Assembly (NCBI GenBank): GCA_902494815.1
Contig: CABUVB010000094.1
Location: 1-7,101, forward strand
DNA length: 7,101 nucleotides
Reading direction: 5' to 3'
Source: an uncultured Collinsella sp.
Lineage (GTDB): Bacteria; Actinomycetota; Coriobacteriia; Coriobacteriales; Coriobacteriaceae
In this document: one piece after another, positions 1 through 7,101 of the stretch
Layout: every line of letters starts with the position of its first letter
Position numbering within the stretch: position 1 is the stretch's first letter
Program-made: the position numbers and the translations under genes
The notes under the pieces: generated by a model
Database searches by the model: none
Told to the model about the DNA's origin: nothing
What the model saw: only the letters and a program-made list of their open reading frames with translations

Positions 1-23
1 CGGACCGGGACGGGTTAACGGCA

Positions 24-59
24 GGCTCCGCCGACCGATTGCAAGCGGTCGGCGGGGCC
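24..59. repeat. GC-rich hairpin near the left edge
   Basis: The arms CCGCCGACCG (28-37) and CGGTCGGCGG (46-55) form a perfect 10-bp stem around an 8-nt loop. It extends to 14 pairs (24-37 with 46-59) through one T/G position. That position would pair as G-U if transcribed on the plus strand but is an A/C mismatch on the minus strand. No T-tract follows in either direction. It could be a terminator for a gene beyond the left edge or part of the same repeat-rich element as 101-193. Confidence 0.5.
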
Positions 60-100
60 ATTGTGGCTCTTGACAGCGGATTGGGTCATATGAGCGAAAA

Positions 101-193
101 CCCGCCAGAGCGAGCAAGGTGCCTTGAAACGAGGCGGCATTGACCTTCTGGTCATGCCGCCGAAGTTGAAAGGCAGATTGCCGCTCTGGCGGG
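101..193 (-). repeat. Nested 93-nt inverted repeat (structured RNA or dispersed palindromic element)
   Basis: Three stems lie one inside another. The outer is CCCGCCAGAGCG (101-112) with CGCTCTGGCGGG (182-193), 12 bp perfect. The middle is GCCTT (121-125) with AAGGC (170-174). The inner is GGCGGCA (133-139) plus TGACC (141-145) with GGTCATGCCGCC (150-161), with one bulged base and a 4-nt loop. The internal loops are nearly symmetric (7-8 nt per side). Together they form one long rod. On the minus strand the outer stem is followed by TTTTCGC (100-94), so the rod could end a transcript. It is either a structured RNA 3' element or an ERIC/MITE-like dispersed palindrome. I recognise no specific family with confidence. 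Confidence 0.6.
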
Positions 194-208
194 CTTGCAG
201 CGTCAACT

Positions 209-238
209 AGTTACGCGGTTTGGTAAAACCGCGTAACT
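209..238 (-). terminator. Perfect 13-bp hairpin abutting the LCP stop codon
   Basis: The arms AGTTACGCGGTTT (209-221) and AAACCGCGTAACT (226-238) are exact reverse complements around a 4-nt loop. The stem begins at the base right after the LCP TAG stop. No T-tract follows on either strand, so it is not a canonical intrinsic terminator. It may still end transcription, as U-tract-less hairpins are proposed to do in some high-GC Gram-positives, or it may protect the 3' end of the murA-LCP message from exonucleases. Confidence 0.65.
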
Positions 239-1483
239 CTAGTAGTTGGCTTCGTAACCGTTGCCGTCGCCGGTGGGCTCTTCGTAGTAGTCCGAATCGC
301 TTGAATCGCTTGAATCGCTTGAGTCATCGGAATCGTCAGAGCTGACCGATGAGGTTGCGGTACCGTTTGCGTAGTCGTCAGACGTGTTGTTGTTCAGGTC
401 GCCGATCGTAGAGCTGGAACCGTCGGAAAGACCCATGGTGTTGGGACCCTTGGGATCCTTGCCGGCATCGACGCGCTCCATCATTTCCTTGAGCTCGTCC
501 TCGTAGACAAAGACGTAGCTCACTCCGTCGATCATGGTGCTGTCGTCGGCGTACGAGGGCAGGTTGGCCGAGTAGATACCGTCGACATCCATACCGCGCA
601 TGGCATTGACCGTAGCCACGATATCCTGAACGCTCATATCGGTTACGAGCATATCGGACAGCGAATTAACCAGGCCAAAGATCTTCGTGGCATCGAAGTT
701 ATTGAGAATCTGGTTGGCAAGGGCGCCAAGCACCTGACGCTGGTGGCGCATGCGCGTGTAATCGCCGTCGGCATAGGTGTAGCGGCAGCGGGCATAGGTA
801 AGGGCGGTGGCACCGTCCATATGCTGCTGGCCAGCGGTAATCTTAATATCCAGGTGCTCGGGGTCGTCAACATCATCGGTTGCGTTAATGTCGATACCGC
901 CAACCGAATCAATCAGCGCCTGCATACCGTCGAAGCTGACCTCGGCATAGTGGGAAATCTGAACACCGCACAGCTCGTTGACCGCCTCGACCATGGCCTC
1001 GGCGCCGCCAACGGTATGGCAGGCGTTGATCTTCATGGTCTCGCCCTTGTACTCGACCTTGGTGTCGCGCGGAACGGAAATGAGCGTCGCCTGCTTTTGC
1101 GTGGGGTCGATGCGTGCCAGGATAATCGAGTCGGCACGATACGTATCCTCGCCCGGACGGCCGTCGGTGCCAAGAAGCAGCACGTAGAACGGATCCTTTG
1201 CCTCATCGGTGTCAACCAGAACCCGACGCAGATTGTCGGTAATGACATTAGAATCGCCGAGCTTGCCCATAATGGTGGCAAACCACAGGCCGGCAGCGGT
1301 AGTGGCACTCAGCAGCACACCAAGCACGACAATGAGCGCGACGTGACGAATCGTGTGGCTACGACGACGTTGACGAGCGCGCTCGGAATAGCGAGCCACG
1401 TTATCGCGACTGTAGATCTTGGCCTGCGCACCAGTTGAGGGTCTTCGGGCGGTGGTATCCGCGAGGGGCTTTTTATTAAACAT
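239..1483 (-). CDS. LytR-CpsA-Psr (LCP) family cell-wall glycopolymer ligase
   Basis: LCP proteins sit in the cytoplasmic membrane and transfer lipid-linked glycopolymers to peptidoglycan outside the cell. From the ATG at 1483 the protein is 414 residues. It has a basic cytoplasmic N-terminus (RARQRRRSHTIRH), one membrane segment at about 47-71, and an extracellular LCP domain at about 95-305. Domain signatures are LLLGTDGR, YRADSIILARID, SVPRDTK, the VGGID motif and RMRHQRQ, with the conserved Asp and Arg residues that bind the pyrophosphate lipid. No LytR_C domain follows. Instead, residues from about 341 to the end form a polar Asp/Ser-rich tail, encoded in part by a 9-bp tandem repeat. 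A TTG six bases upstream (1489) would add two residues, but the only Shine-Dalgarno (CAGG, 1490-1493) touches that TTG and is 6 nt from the ATG, so the ATG is preferred. It follows murA by 12 nt. The exact polymer substrate is unknown. Confidence 0.92.
   Translation of the reverse strand: MFNKKPLADTTARRPSTGAQAKIYSRDNVARYSERARQRRRSHTIRHVALIVVLGVLLSATTAAGLWFATIMGKLGDSNVITDNLRRVLVDTDEAKDPFYVLLLGTDGRPGEDTYRADSIILARIDPTQKQATLISVPRDTKVEYKGETMKINACHTVGGAEAMVEAVNELCGVQISHYAEVSFDGMQALIDSVGGIDINATDDVDDPEHLDIKITAGQQHMDGATALTYARCRYTYADGDYTRMRHQRQVLGALANQILNNFDATKIFGLVNSLSDMLVTDMSVQDIVATVNAMRGMDVDGIYSANLPSYADDSTMIDGVSYVFVYEDELKEMMERVDAGKDPKGPNTMGLSDGSSSTIGDLNNNTSDDYANGTATSSVSSDDSDDSSDSSDSSDSDYYEEPTGDGNGYEANY
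294..320 (-). repeat. 9-bp tandem repeat inside the LCP gene
   Basis: Three exact copies of GAATCGCTT (plus-strand reading) lie at 294-302, 303-311 and 312-320, followed by a degenerate continuation to about 335. Being a multiple of three, the array stays in frame and encodes Ser-Asp-Ser units in the disordered C-terminal tail (SDSSDSSDSSD). Perfect copies suggest recent slippage expansion, and copy number could vary between strains without disrupting the reading frame. Confidence 0.9.
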
Positions 1484-1495
1484 AGGCAACCTGTA

Positions 1496-2779
1496 TTAGT
1501 AGATGACGGGATCGGGGACGGAAGCATGCTCGACATGCGCGCCGAGCGCCTGCAGCTTTTCGACAAACTGCTCGTAGCCGCGCTTGATATGATGGATGGC
1601 CGAAACCTCGGTCGTCCCGTCGGCGATCAAGCCCGCTACGACGAGGGCCGCTCCGCCACGTAGATCGGGCGAGGTAACCTGTGCACCCGAGAAGCCCTTG
1701 ACGCCATGAATCATGGCATGATGGCTCTCGATACGAATGTCGGCACCCATGCGTACCAGCTCAGAGGCAAACATAAAGCGATTCTCGAAGATGTTCTCGG
1801 TGATAACGGAGCTACCATCGGCAAGGGCGGAGAGTACCATAATCTGCGCCTGCATGTCCGTCGGGAAGCCGGGGAACGGAAGCGTCTGGATGTCGACCGG
1901 CTTGATACGCTCGGCACGGTTCACATGGACGCCATCCTCGACGCGCTCGCAGTCGATACCCATGAGCTCCATCTTCTTGAGCACCATGCCCAAGTGAATG
2001 GGGCAAAAGCCCGTGACATCGACACCGCGATCGTCGGCCATCAACGCACCGGCAACGATAAAGGTACCGGCCTCGATGCGGTCGCCCACCACGCGATGGG
2101 TAACGGGATGGAGCTCTTCCACGCCTTCGATAGTCACGACGGGCGTACCGGCGCCAACAATCTTGGCGCCCATCTCGTTGAGCATGTTGGCGAGATCGAC
2201 GATCTCGGGCTCGCGGGCGGCATTGTCGATAACCGTGGTGCCCTTCGCGCGCACGGATGCCATAATGAGGTTCTCGGTCGCACCGACACTGGCGAACTCG
2301 AGCGTGACGGTGGTACCGCACAGACCTTGGGGCGCATTAGCGTTGATGTAGCCGTGGGCGGTATCGAACTCAACGCCCAGGGCCTCAAGACCAAGAATGT
2401 GCATATCGATCTTGCGAGCACCCAGGTTGCAGCCGCCCGGCATGGCAATTTTGGCGCGATGGAAGCGGCCCAGCAGGGGTCCCATGACGGCGGTGGAAGC
2501 GCGCATCTTGGCAACGAGCTCGTAGGGGGCCTCCCATGAATCGACCTGAGAGGTATCAATCTCGAGCGTGTGCTCGTCGAGAACATCGATCGTAGCGCCC
2601 ATGCCTTTGAGCACCTTGCCCATCACGTGGACATCGGAAATATCGGGCACGTTCTGCAGCGTCGTCTTGCCCGGCGCCAGAAGCGTTGCCGCCATGAGTT
2701 TGAGCGCGGAGTTCTTGGCGCCCGAAACGGGCACGGAGCCTCCGATGGCGTGGCCACCCTCAACGCGGATAATATCCAA
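1496..2779 (-). CDS. murA: UDP-N-acetylglucosamine 1-carboxyvinyltransferase (MurA)
   Basis: MurA transfers enolpyruvate from PEP to UDP-GlcNAc, the first committed cytoplasmic step of peptidoglycan synthesis. It is complete at 427 residues (E. coli 419). Active-site features are AKNSALK (21-27), the mobile loop PGGCNLGARKIDMH (114-127) with catalytic Cys117, the FPTDMQAQ segment with Asp308, and IKRGYE with Arg400. Having Cys rather than Asp in the loop predicts a fosfomycin-alkylatable enzyme; this is family knowledge, not tested here. The start is TTG (reads MDIIRVEGG), supported by AAAGGG 6 nt upstream and by the normal EPSP-synthase-fold N-terminus beginning at once. A terminator-like hairpin sits in its leader. 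The LCP gene follows 12 nt after its TAA stop, so the two are probably in one transcript. Confidence 0.97.
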   Translation of the reverse strand: MDIIRVEGGHAIGGSVPVSGAKNSALKLMAATLLAPGKTTLQNVPDISDVHVMGKVLKGMGATIDVLDEHTLEIDTSQVDSWEAPYELVAKMRASTAVMGPLLGRFHRAKIAMPGGCNLGARKIDMHILGLEALGVEFDTAHGYINANAPQGLCGTTVTLEFASVGATENLIMASVRAKGTTVIDNAAREPEIVDLANMLNEMGAKIVGAGTPVVTIEGVEELHPVTHRVVGDRIEAGTFIVAGALMADDRGVDVTGFCPIHLGMVLKKMELMGIDCERVEDGVHVNRAERIKPVDIQTLPFPGFPTDMQAQIMVLSALADGSSVITENIFENRFMFASELVRMGADIRIESHHAMIHGVKGFSGAQVTSPDLRGGAALVVAGLIADGTTEVSAIHHIKRGYEQFVEKLQALGAHVEHASVPDPVIY

Positions 2780-2785
2780 GGTCTA

Positions 2786-2791
2786 CCCTTT
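2786..2791 (-). promoter_or_regulatory. Shine-Dalgarno deciding the murA TTG start
   Basis: The minus strand reads AAAGGG, followed by a 6-nt spacer (TAGACC) and then TTG. This spacing supports the TTG at 2779 as the murA start. The motif comes directly after the T-tract of the upstream hairpin. A transcript ending there would lose the ribosome-binding site, while one reading through would expose it. Confidence 0.7.
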
Positions 2792-2792
2792 C

Positions 2793-2831
2793 AAAAAGCA
2801 TGCCCGGGGTGGCTGGGCCATCCCGGGCATG
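2793..2831 (-). terminator. Terminator-like hairpin with T-tract between atpC and murA
   Basis: The arms CATGCCCGGG (2799-2808) and CCCGGGCATG (2822-2831) form a perfect 10-bp stem. After one mismatch (2809/2821), an inner TGGC/GCCA stem closes a 3-nt loop. On the minus strand the stem is followed by C and then TTTTT (2797-2793), the classic layout of a Rho-independent terminator. It lies 36 nt after the atpC stop, so it probably ends most atp transcripts. Its 3' edge is only 19 nt before the murA TTG, leaving no room for a murA promoter between them. Some read-through, a promoter upstream of the hairpin, or conditional attenuation is therefore needed for murA expression. Confidence 0.82.
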
Positions 2832-2835
2832 ATGT

Positions 2836-2853
2836 GTTCGCAAATGGTCGAAC
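2836..2853. repeat. Short inverted repeat in the atpC-murA gap
   Basis: GTTCG (2836-2840) and CGAAC (2849-2853) form a 5-bp dyad separated by 8 nt, just upstream of the terminator-like hairpin in the transcribed direction. It could be a weak operator or a minor RNA stem in the leader. It is short enough to occur by chance, and no partner promoter could be identified. Confidence 0.25.
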
Positions 2854-2867
2854 GCTAAATCGTTTGA

Positions 2868-3260
2868 CTATTGGGCAAGCTTGAGCTTACACCATGCGAT
2901 TTCATTATAGAGGTAGGCGCGGCGTGCATCATCCTCCGACAAATTACCCAGCTTCTCTTCAAAACCTTGAATATCAGCTTTAACCTTGTCGGCGTCGACG
3001 GTCGCCAAATCGCAAGCGCGCTCGGCGAGAACGGTCACGACATCGTCCGCAACCTGGGCATAGCCGCCGGCCACGGCAAACGTGTGGTCGACAGTGCCCA
3101 TGGCCTTATCGGAAACGCGAACGTAACCGCGGTCGATCGTGCAGATTTCGCTGGAGTGAGCAGGCAGAACGCCAAACTCGCCATCCGTGGACGGAATCGA
3201 CACAAACGCAGCGTCGCCCTCATAGGCGCAGCTCACGGGGCACACGATGCGGATACGCAT
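2868..3260 (-). CDS. atpC: ATP synthase F1 subunit epsilon
   Basis: This is the epsilon subunit, which binds the foot of gamma and the c-ring and, in many bacteria, inhibits ATP hydrolysis through its C-terminal helices. It has 130 residues, near the usual 130-140. The N-terminal beta-sandwich (about 1-85) carries the family signature DGEFGVLPAH (26-35) and FAVAGGYAQVADDVVTVLAERA (61-82). A predicted helical C-terminal domain (about 88-130) is present, so the regulatory arm is not truncated. The ATG start lies 3 nt after the atpD stop. A GGGGGAG sequence inside the last atpD codons, 9 nt upstream, serves as the ribosome-binding site. It is the last gene of the ATP synthase cluster and is followed by a terminator-like hairpin before murA. 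Confidence 0.96.
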   Translation of the reverse strand: MRIRIVCPVSCAYEGDAAFVSIPSTDGEFGVLPAHSSEICTIDRGYVRVSDKAMGTVDHTFAVAGGYAQVADDVVTVLAERACDLATVDADKVKADIQGFEEKLGNLSEDDARRAYLYNEIAWCKLKLAQ

Positions 3261-3263
3261 AAC

Positions 3264-4717
<1,454 letters not shown>

Positions 4718-4718
<1 letters not shown>

Positions 4719-5626
4719 TACTGTTCCTCCAATGCTGAGGCTCCGCCGACGATCTCGTTAATCTCGGTCGTGATCGAAGCCTGGCGCACGCGACTATACG
4801 TGCGGGTAAGGGTCGAGATGATCGCGGTGGCGTTTTCCGTCGCGGAGTGCATGGCCTTGCGGCGCGCACCCTGCTCGGCGGCCGCCGAATCGATCAGGGC
4901 CTGGTAGATGACCGTCAGGATATAAGACGGTACAAGCTTGCCGAGAACATGCTCGGGAGAGGGCACGAACTCGAACGTCGACGAGATGCGCTTAGGGGCG
5001 TCGGTCTCGTTCTTACGCGGACCGTGGGCCATAGCGATCATCTCGGGGTCGAGCGGCAACAAATGCTCGACGCGAAGCTCCTGATCCACGCGGTTCTTGG
5101 CGTGGTGGTAGACAAGCTCGACACGGTCAAGCTCACCGGAACGATACGCATCGCAGATATGAGAGGAGATCATGCGGGCCTGATTAAAATCGGGCTCGGA
5201 GGAGTTGCCCTCAAAGTGCATGGTGACGTTTGCGCGGTCACGGAAATACGTGGCCGGTTTGCGCCCACACGCGATGATCTCGCACTCGATGCCATCGTTC
5301 GCCCAAGAAGCGGCGAGCTTTTCGGCCGTGCGCTCCACCGTCGTATTGAAACCGCCGGCAAGGCCGCGGTCCGAGGCAATAACGACAATCAGGCCATGCT
5401 TGACGCTCTCATGCTTCTGCAGCATGGGATCGGTGCCCGAACAGGAGGCGTCGCCGGCGACCGTCAACATGACGTCGGTCAGCGCCTCCTTATAGGGCTC
5501 GGCCTGCTTGGAGCGATCGAGGGCACGACGGATCTTGGCCGTAGAGACCATCTCCATCGTGCGCGTGATCTGCTTGGTCGTGGTAACCGAGGAGATTCGC
5601 TTCTTAATGTCGCGAAGGTTGGCCAT
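4718..5626 (-). CDS. atpG: ATP synthase F1 subunit gamma
   Basis: This is the gamma subunit, the central rotor shaft of F1 whose paired N- and C-terminal helices turn inside the alpha3beta3 ring. The protein has 302 residues against about 287 in E. coli. It has the expected N-terminal helix (MANLRDIKKRISSVTTTKQIT), the SDRGLAGGFN loop at residues 85-94, and the C-terminal helix with SATENA (261-266) followed by RVRQASITTEINEIVGGASAL. The extra length seems to lie in the middle, around residues 190-215. The ATG start is supported by family alignment and by an AGAGGAG Shine-Dalgarno sequence at 5638-5644, with a rather long 11-nt spacer. It starts 5 nt after the atpA stop. Its stop TAA shares one base with the atpD ATG (TAATG), which suggests translational coupling. 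Confidence 0.98.
4724..4730 (-). promoter_or_regulatory. Strong Shine-Dalgarno for atpD, inside atpG
   Basis: The minus strand reads GGAGGAA, and the GGAGG core is 7 nt before the atpD ATG. It lies within the last codons of atpG, so the terminating ribosome of atpG sits directly on the atpD initiation site. This is close to a full anti-16S match and is stronger than the sites of the neighbouring genes. It fits the higher stoichiometry of beta (3 per complex) than gamma (1 per complex); that last point is inference. Confidence 0.85.
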
Positions 5627-5631
5627 GGGGC

Positions 5632-7101
5632 TTAGTTCTCCTCTGATCCAGTCGTGTCGGCATGGTGCTTGGCCATGAACTGCTGCTTGAAGTCACCGAT
5701 GACACGCAAGAGCTCGGCCTTGGTGTCGTCGTCAATCTTCTTGGCGCGAACCTTGTCGAGCAGCGAGCCAAAGCCATTGTCCATGTACTCGATGAGCTCG
5801 GCACGGAAAGGCAGCACGTCGGCGATCTCCAGGTCATCCAGGAAGCCCTCGTTGCCAGCGAACAGCGTAACGATCTGCTCGCCAACCTCAAACGGCTGGT
5901 AGCGCGGCTGCTTCAGGAGCTCGGTCATGCGGGCACCATGGGTCAGCTGCTTCTGAGTAGCCTCGTCAAGGTCGGAGCCGAACTGGGTAAAGCCAGCGAG
6001 CTCCTGGTACGAAGCGAGGTCCAGACGGAGGTTGCCGGCGACCTGCTTCATAGCCTTGGTCTGTGCATCGCCACCGACGCGGGACACGGAGATACCGACG
6101 TCGACTGCCGGGCGCTGACCCTGGAAGAAGAGCTCGGACTGCAGGTAAATCTGACCATCGGTAATGGAAATGACGTTGGTCGGAATGTAGGCCGAGACGT
6201 CGCCGTCCTGGGTCTCGATGATCGGCAGTGCCGTCATGGAGCCGTAGCCGTTCTTCTTGGACATCTTGACTGCACGCTCGAGCAGACGAGAGTGCAGGTA
6301 GAAGATGTCGCCAGGATAGGCCTCGCGTCCGGGCGGACGATGCAGCGTCAGCGACATCTGACGGTAGGCCACGGCCTGCTTGGACAGGTCGTCGTAGATG
6401 ACGAGCACGTGACCGCCGGGGTTGGTCTCGCTGGCGGGCTTACCGTCCTCGCCGTTGTACATAAAGAACTCGCCGATAGCGGCACCGGCCATAGGCGCGA
6501 TGTACTGCATAGGGGCGGAATCGGCAGCGGTGGCCGAAACGATGATGGTGTAGTCGAGCGCACCGTGTTGAGCGAGGGTCTCGCGGATGTTGGCAACCGT
6601 GGAGGCCTTCTGGCCGATGGCGACATAGATGCAGACCATGCCCTTGCCGCGCTGATTGAGGATAGCGTCGATGGCAATGGCGGTCTTACCGGTCTTACGG
6701 TCGCCGATGATAAGCTCGCGCTGACCACGGCCGATGGGCACCATGGAGTCGATGGCCAACAGGCCGGTCTGAACCGGCTCGCACACCGGGGTACGGTCGA
6801 TGACACCGGGGGCCTTGAACTCGATGGGGCGACGATGCGTGGCGACGATGTCACCCAGGCCGTCGATAGGCTGGCCGAGCGGATTGACGACGCGGCCGAG
6901 CATGGCGCGGCTCACGGGGATATCCATAATGCGGCCAGTGGTGCGGCACTCGTCGCCTTCCTTGATGGAGTCGACGGCACCGAACAGAACGGCGCCGACC
7001 TCGTCACGGTCAAGGTTCTGGGCAAGGCCGAAGACGGTCTCACCGGTATCGGAGCTCTTGAACTCCAGAAGCTCGCCTGCCATGGCGCTCTTGAGGCCGG
7101 A
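5632..7101 (-). CDS. atpA: ATP synthase F1 subunit alpha (5' end outside the window)
   Basis: This is the alpha subunit of F1Fo ATP synthase, a cytoplasmic non-catalytic nucleotide-binding subunit of the alpha3beta3 ring. The visible fragment is 489 residues, in frame up to the last base of the window. Its first visible residues are SGLKSAMAGELLEF, where families normally have the end of the N-terminal beta-barrel motif, so the Met at 7083 is internal and the true start lies beyond the right edge. About 60 N-terminal residues appear to be missing. Visible landmarks, numbered from that internal Met, are the Walker A loop GDRKTGKT (127-134), the RPPGREAYPGD segment, and the downstream SAYIPTNVISITDGQI and SVSRVGGDAQTKAMK signatures. 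The C-terminus is complete and ends in TAA. The P-loop carries Lys where E. coli has Gln (GDRQTGKT), a substitution I believe also occurs in other lineages. The atpG start follows 5 nt after the stop. Confidence 0.98.
   Translation of the reverse strand, partial: SGLKSAMAGELLEFKSSDTGETVFGLAQNLDRDEVGAVLFGAVDSIKEGDECRTTGRIMDIPVSRAMLGRVVNPLGQPIDGLGDIVATHRRPIEFKAPGVIDRTPVCEPVQTGLLAIDSMVPIGRGQRELIIGDRKTGKTAIAIDAILNQRGKGMVCIYVAIGQKASTVANIRETLAQHGALDYTIIVSATAADSAPMQYIAPMAGAAIGEFFMYNGEDGKPASETNPGGHVLVIYDDLSKQAVAYRQMSLTLHRPPGREAYPGDIFYLHSRLLERAVKMSKKNGYGSMTALPIIETQDGDVSAYIPTNVISITDGQIYLQSELFFQGQRPAVDVGISVSRVGGDAQTKAMKQVAGNLRLDLASYQELAGFTQFGSDLDEATQKQLTHGARMTELLKQPRYQPFEVGEQIVTLFAGNEGFLDDLEIADVLPFRAELIEYMDNGFGSLLDKVRAKKIDDDTKAELLRVIGDFKQQFMAKHHADTTGSEEN

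Noticed and set aside
70..94. A perfect TTGACA followed by CATATGAG on the plus strand, resembling a promoter
   Set aside because: The only -10-like hexamer (TATGAG, 89-94) is 13 nt away, too short for a sigma-70 type promoter. At 17 nt the sequence is AGCGAA, a poor -10, and no plus-strand gene follows.
15..206. A 63-codon minus-strand open frame (TTG start) across the left non-coding region
   Set aside because: It runs through the nested inverted repeats, has no good Shine-Dalgarno, starts with TTG and resembles no protein family I know. The palindromes explain the sequence better than coding does.
1487..1489. TTG at 1489 as the LCP start
   Set aside because: The only Shine-Dalgarno-like sequence directly touches this codon, leaving no spacer, whereas it is 6 nt from the in-frame ATG at 1483.
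1706..2539. A 277-codon plus-strand open frame opposite murA
   Set aside because: It is antisense to a clear murA and has a His/Gly/Asp-rich composition typical of shadow frames. No ribosome-binding site or protein family could be recognised.
4847..5635. A 262-codon plus-strand open frame opposite atpG
   Set aside because: It is antisense to atpG, with Arg/Gly/Leu-rich shadow composition and no independent support.
7081..7083. ATG at 7083 as the atpA start
   Set aside because: The frame stays open to the window edge, and the residues before this Met (SGLKSA) match the usual internal alpha-subunit sequence, so this is an internal methionine.

Overview
The window is a compact block of six genes, all transcribed on the minus strand, followed at its low-coordinate end by about 200 bases of non-coding DNA rich in inverted repeats. 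In transcription order it holds the end of an F-type ATP synthase operon, atpA (5' end cut off by the window edge), atpG, atpD and atpC. Next comes murA, which makes the first committed peptidoglycan precursor, and then a membrane-anchored LytR-CpsA-Psr (LCP) family protein.

The base composition is high-GC with strongly GC-biased third codon positions, which explains the long antisense open frames. The protein features (AtpD resembling actinobacterial homologues, a wall-polymer LCP ligase, use of TTG starts) and the order atpAGDC-murA-LCP suggest a member of the Actinomycetota. A Coriobacteriia, Collinsella-like organism is my best guess. That placement is inference from protein character and synteny, not from a database search.

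The atp genes are packed very tightly: 5 nt between atpA and atpG, a 1-nt overlap between atpG and atpD, and 3 nt between atpD and atpC. They encode the F1 subunits alpha, gamma, beta and epsilon. With the Fo and delta genes expected beyond the right edge, these couple the membrane ion gradient to ATP synthesis or run in reverse. After atpC there is an 88-nt gap holding a strong hairpin followed by five T residues on the transcribed strand. This hairpin ends only 19 nt before the murA start codon. It therefore sits in the murA leader and could act as a leaky terminator or attenuator between the energy genes and the wall genes. The LCP gene begins 12 nt after the murA stop, so those two are probably co-transcribed. 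MurA feeds the cytoplasmic precursor pathway and LCP proteins attach glycopolymers to finished peptidoglycan outside the membrane, so the pair fits a cell-envelope theme.

The LCP gene ends in a 13-bp perfect hairpin that abuts its stop codon but lacks a T-tract. Beyond it, positions 1-208 hold a roughly 93-nt nested inverted repeat and a separate GC-rich hairpin, with no convincing gene. The genes themselves are ordinary housekeeping genes. I do not see a novel multi-gene system. The points worth a second look are the non-coding structures and the repeat-encoded acidic tail of the LCP protein.
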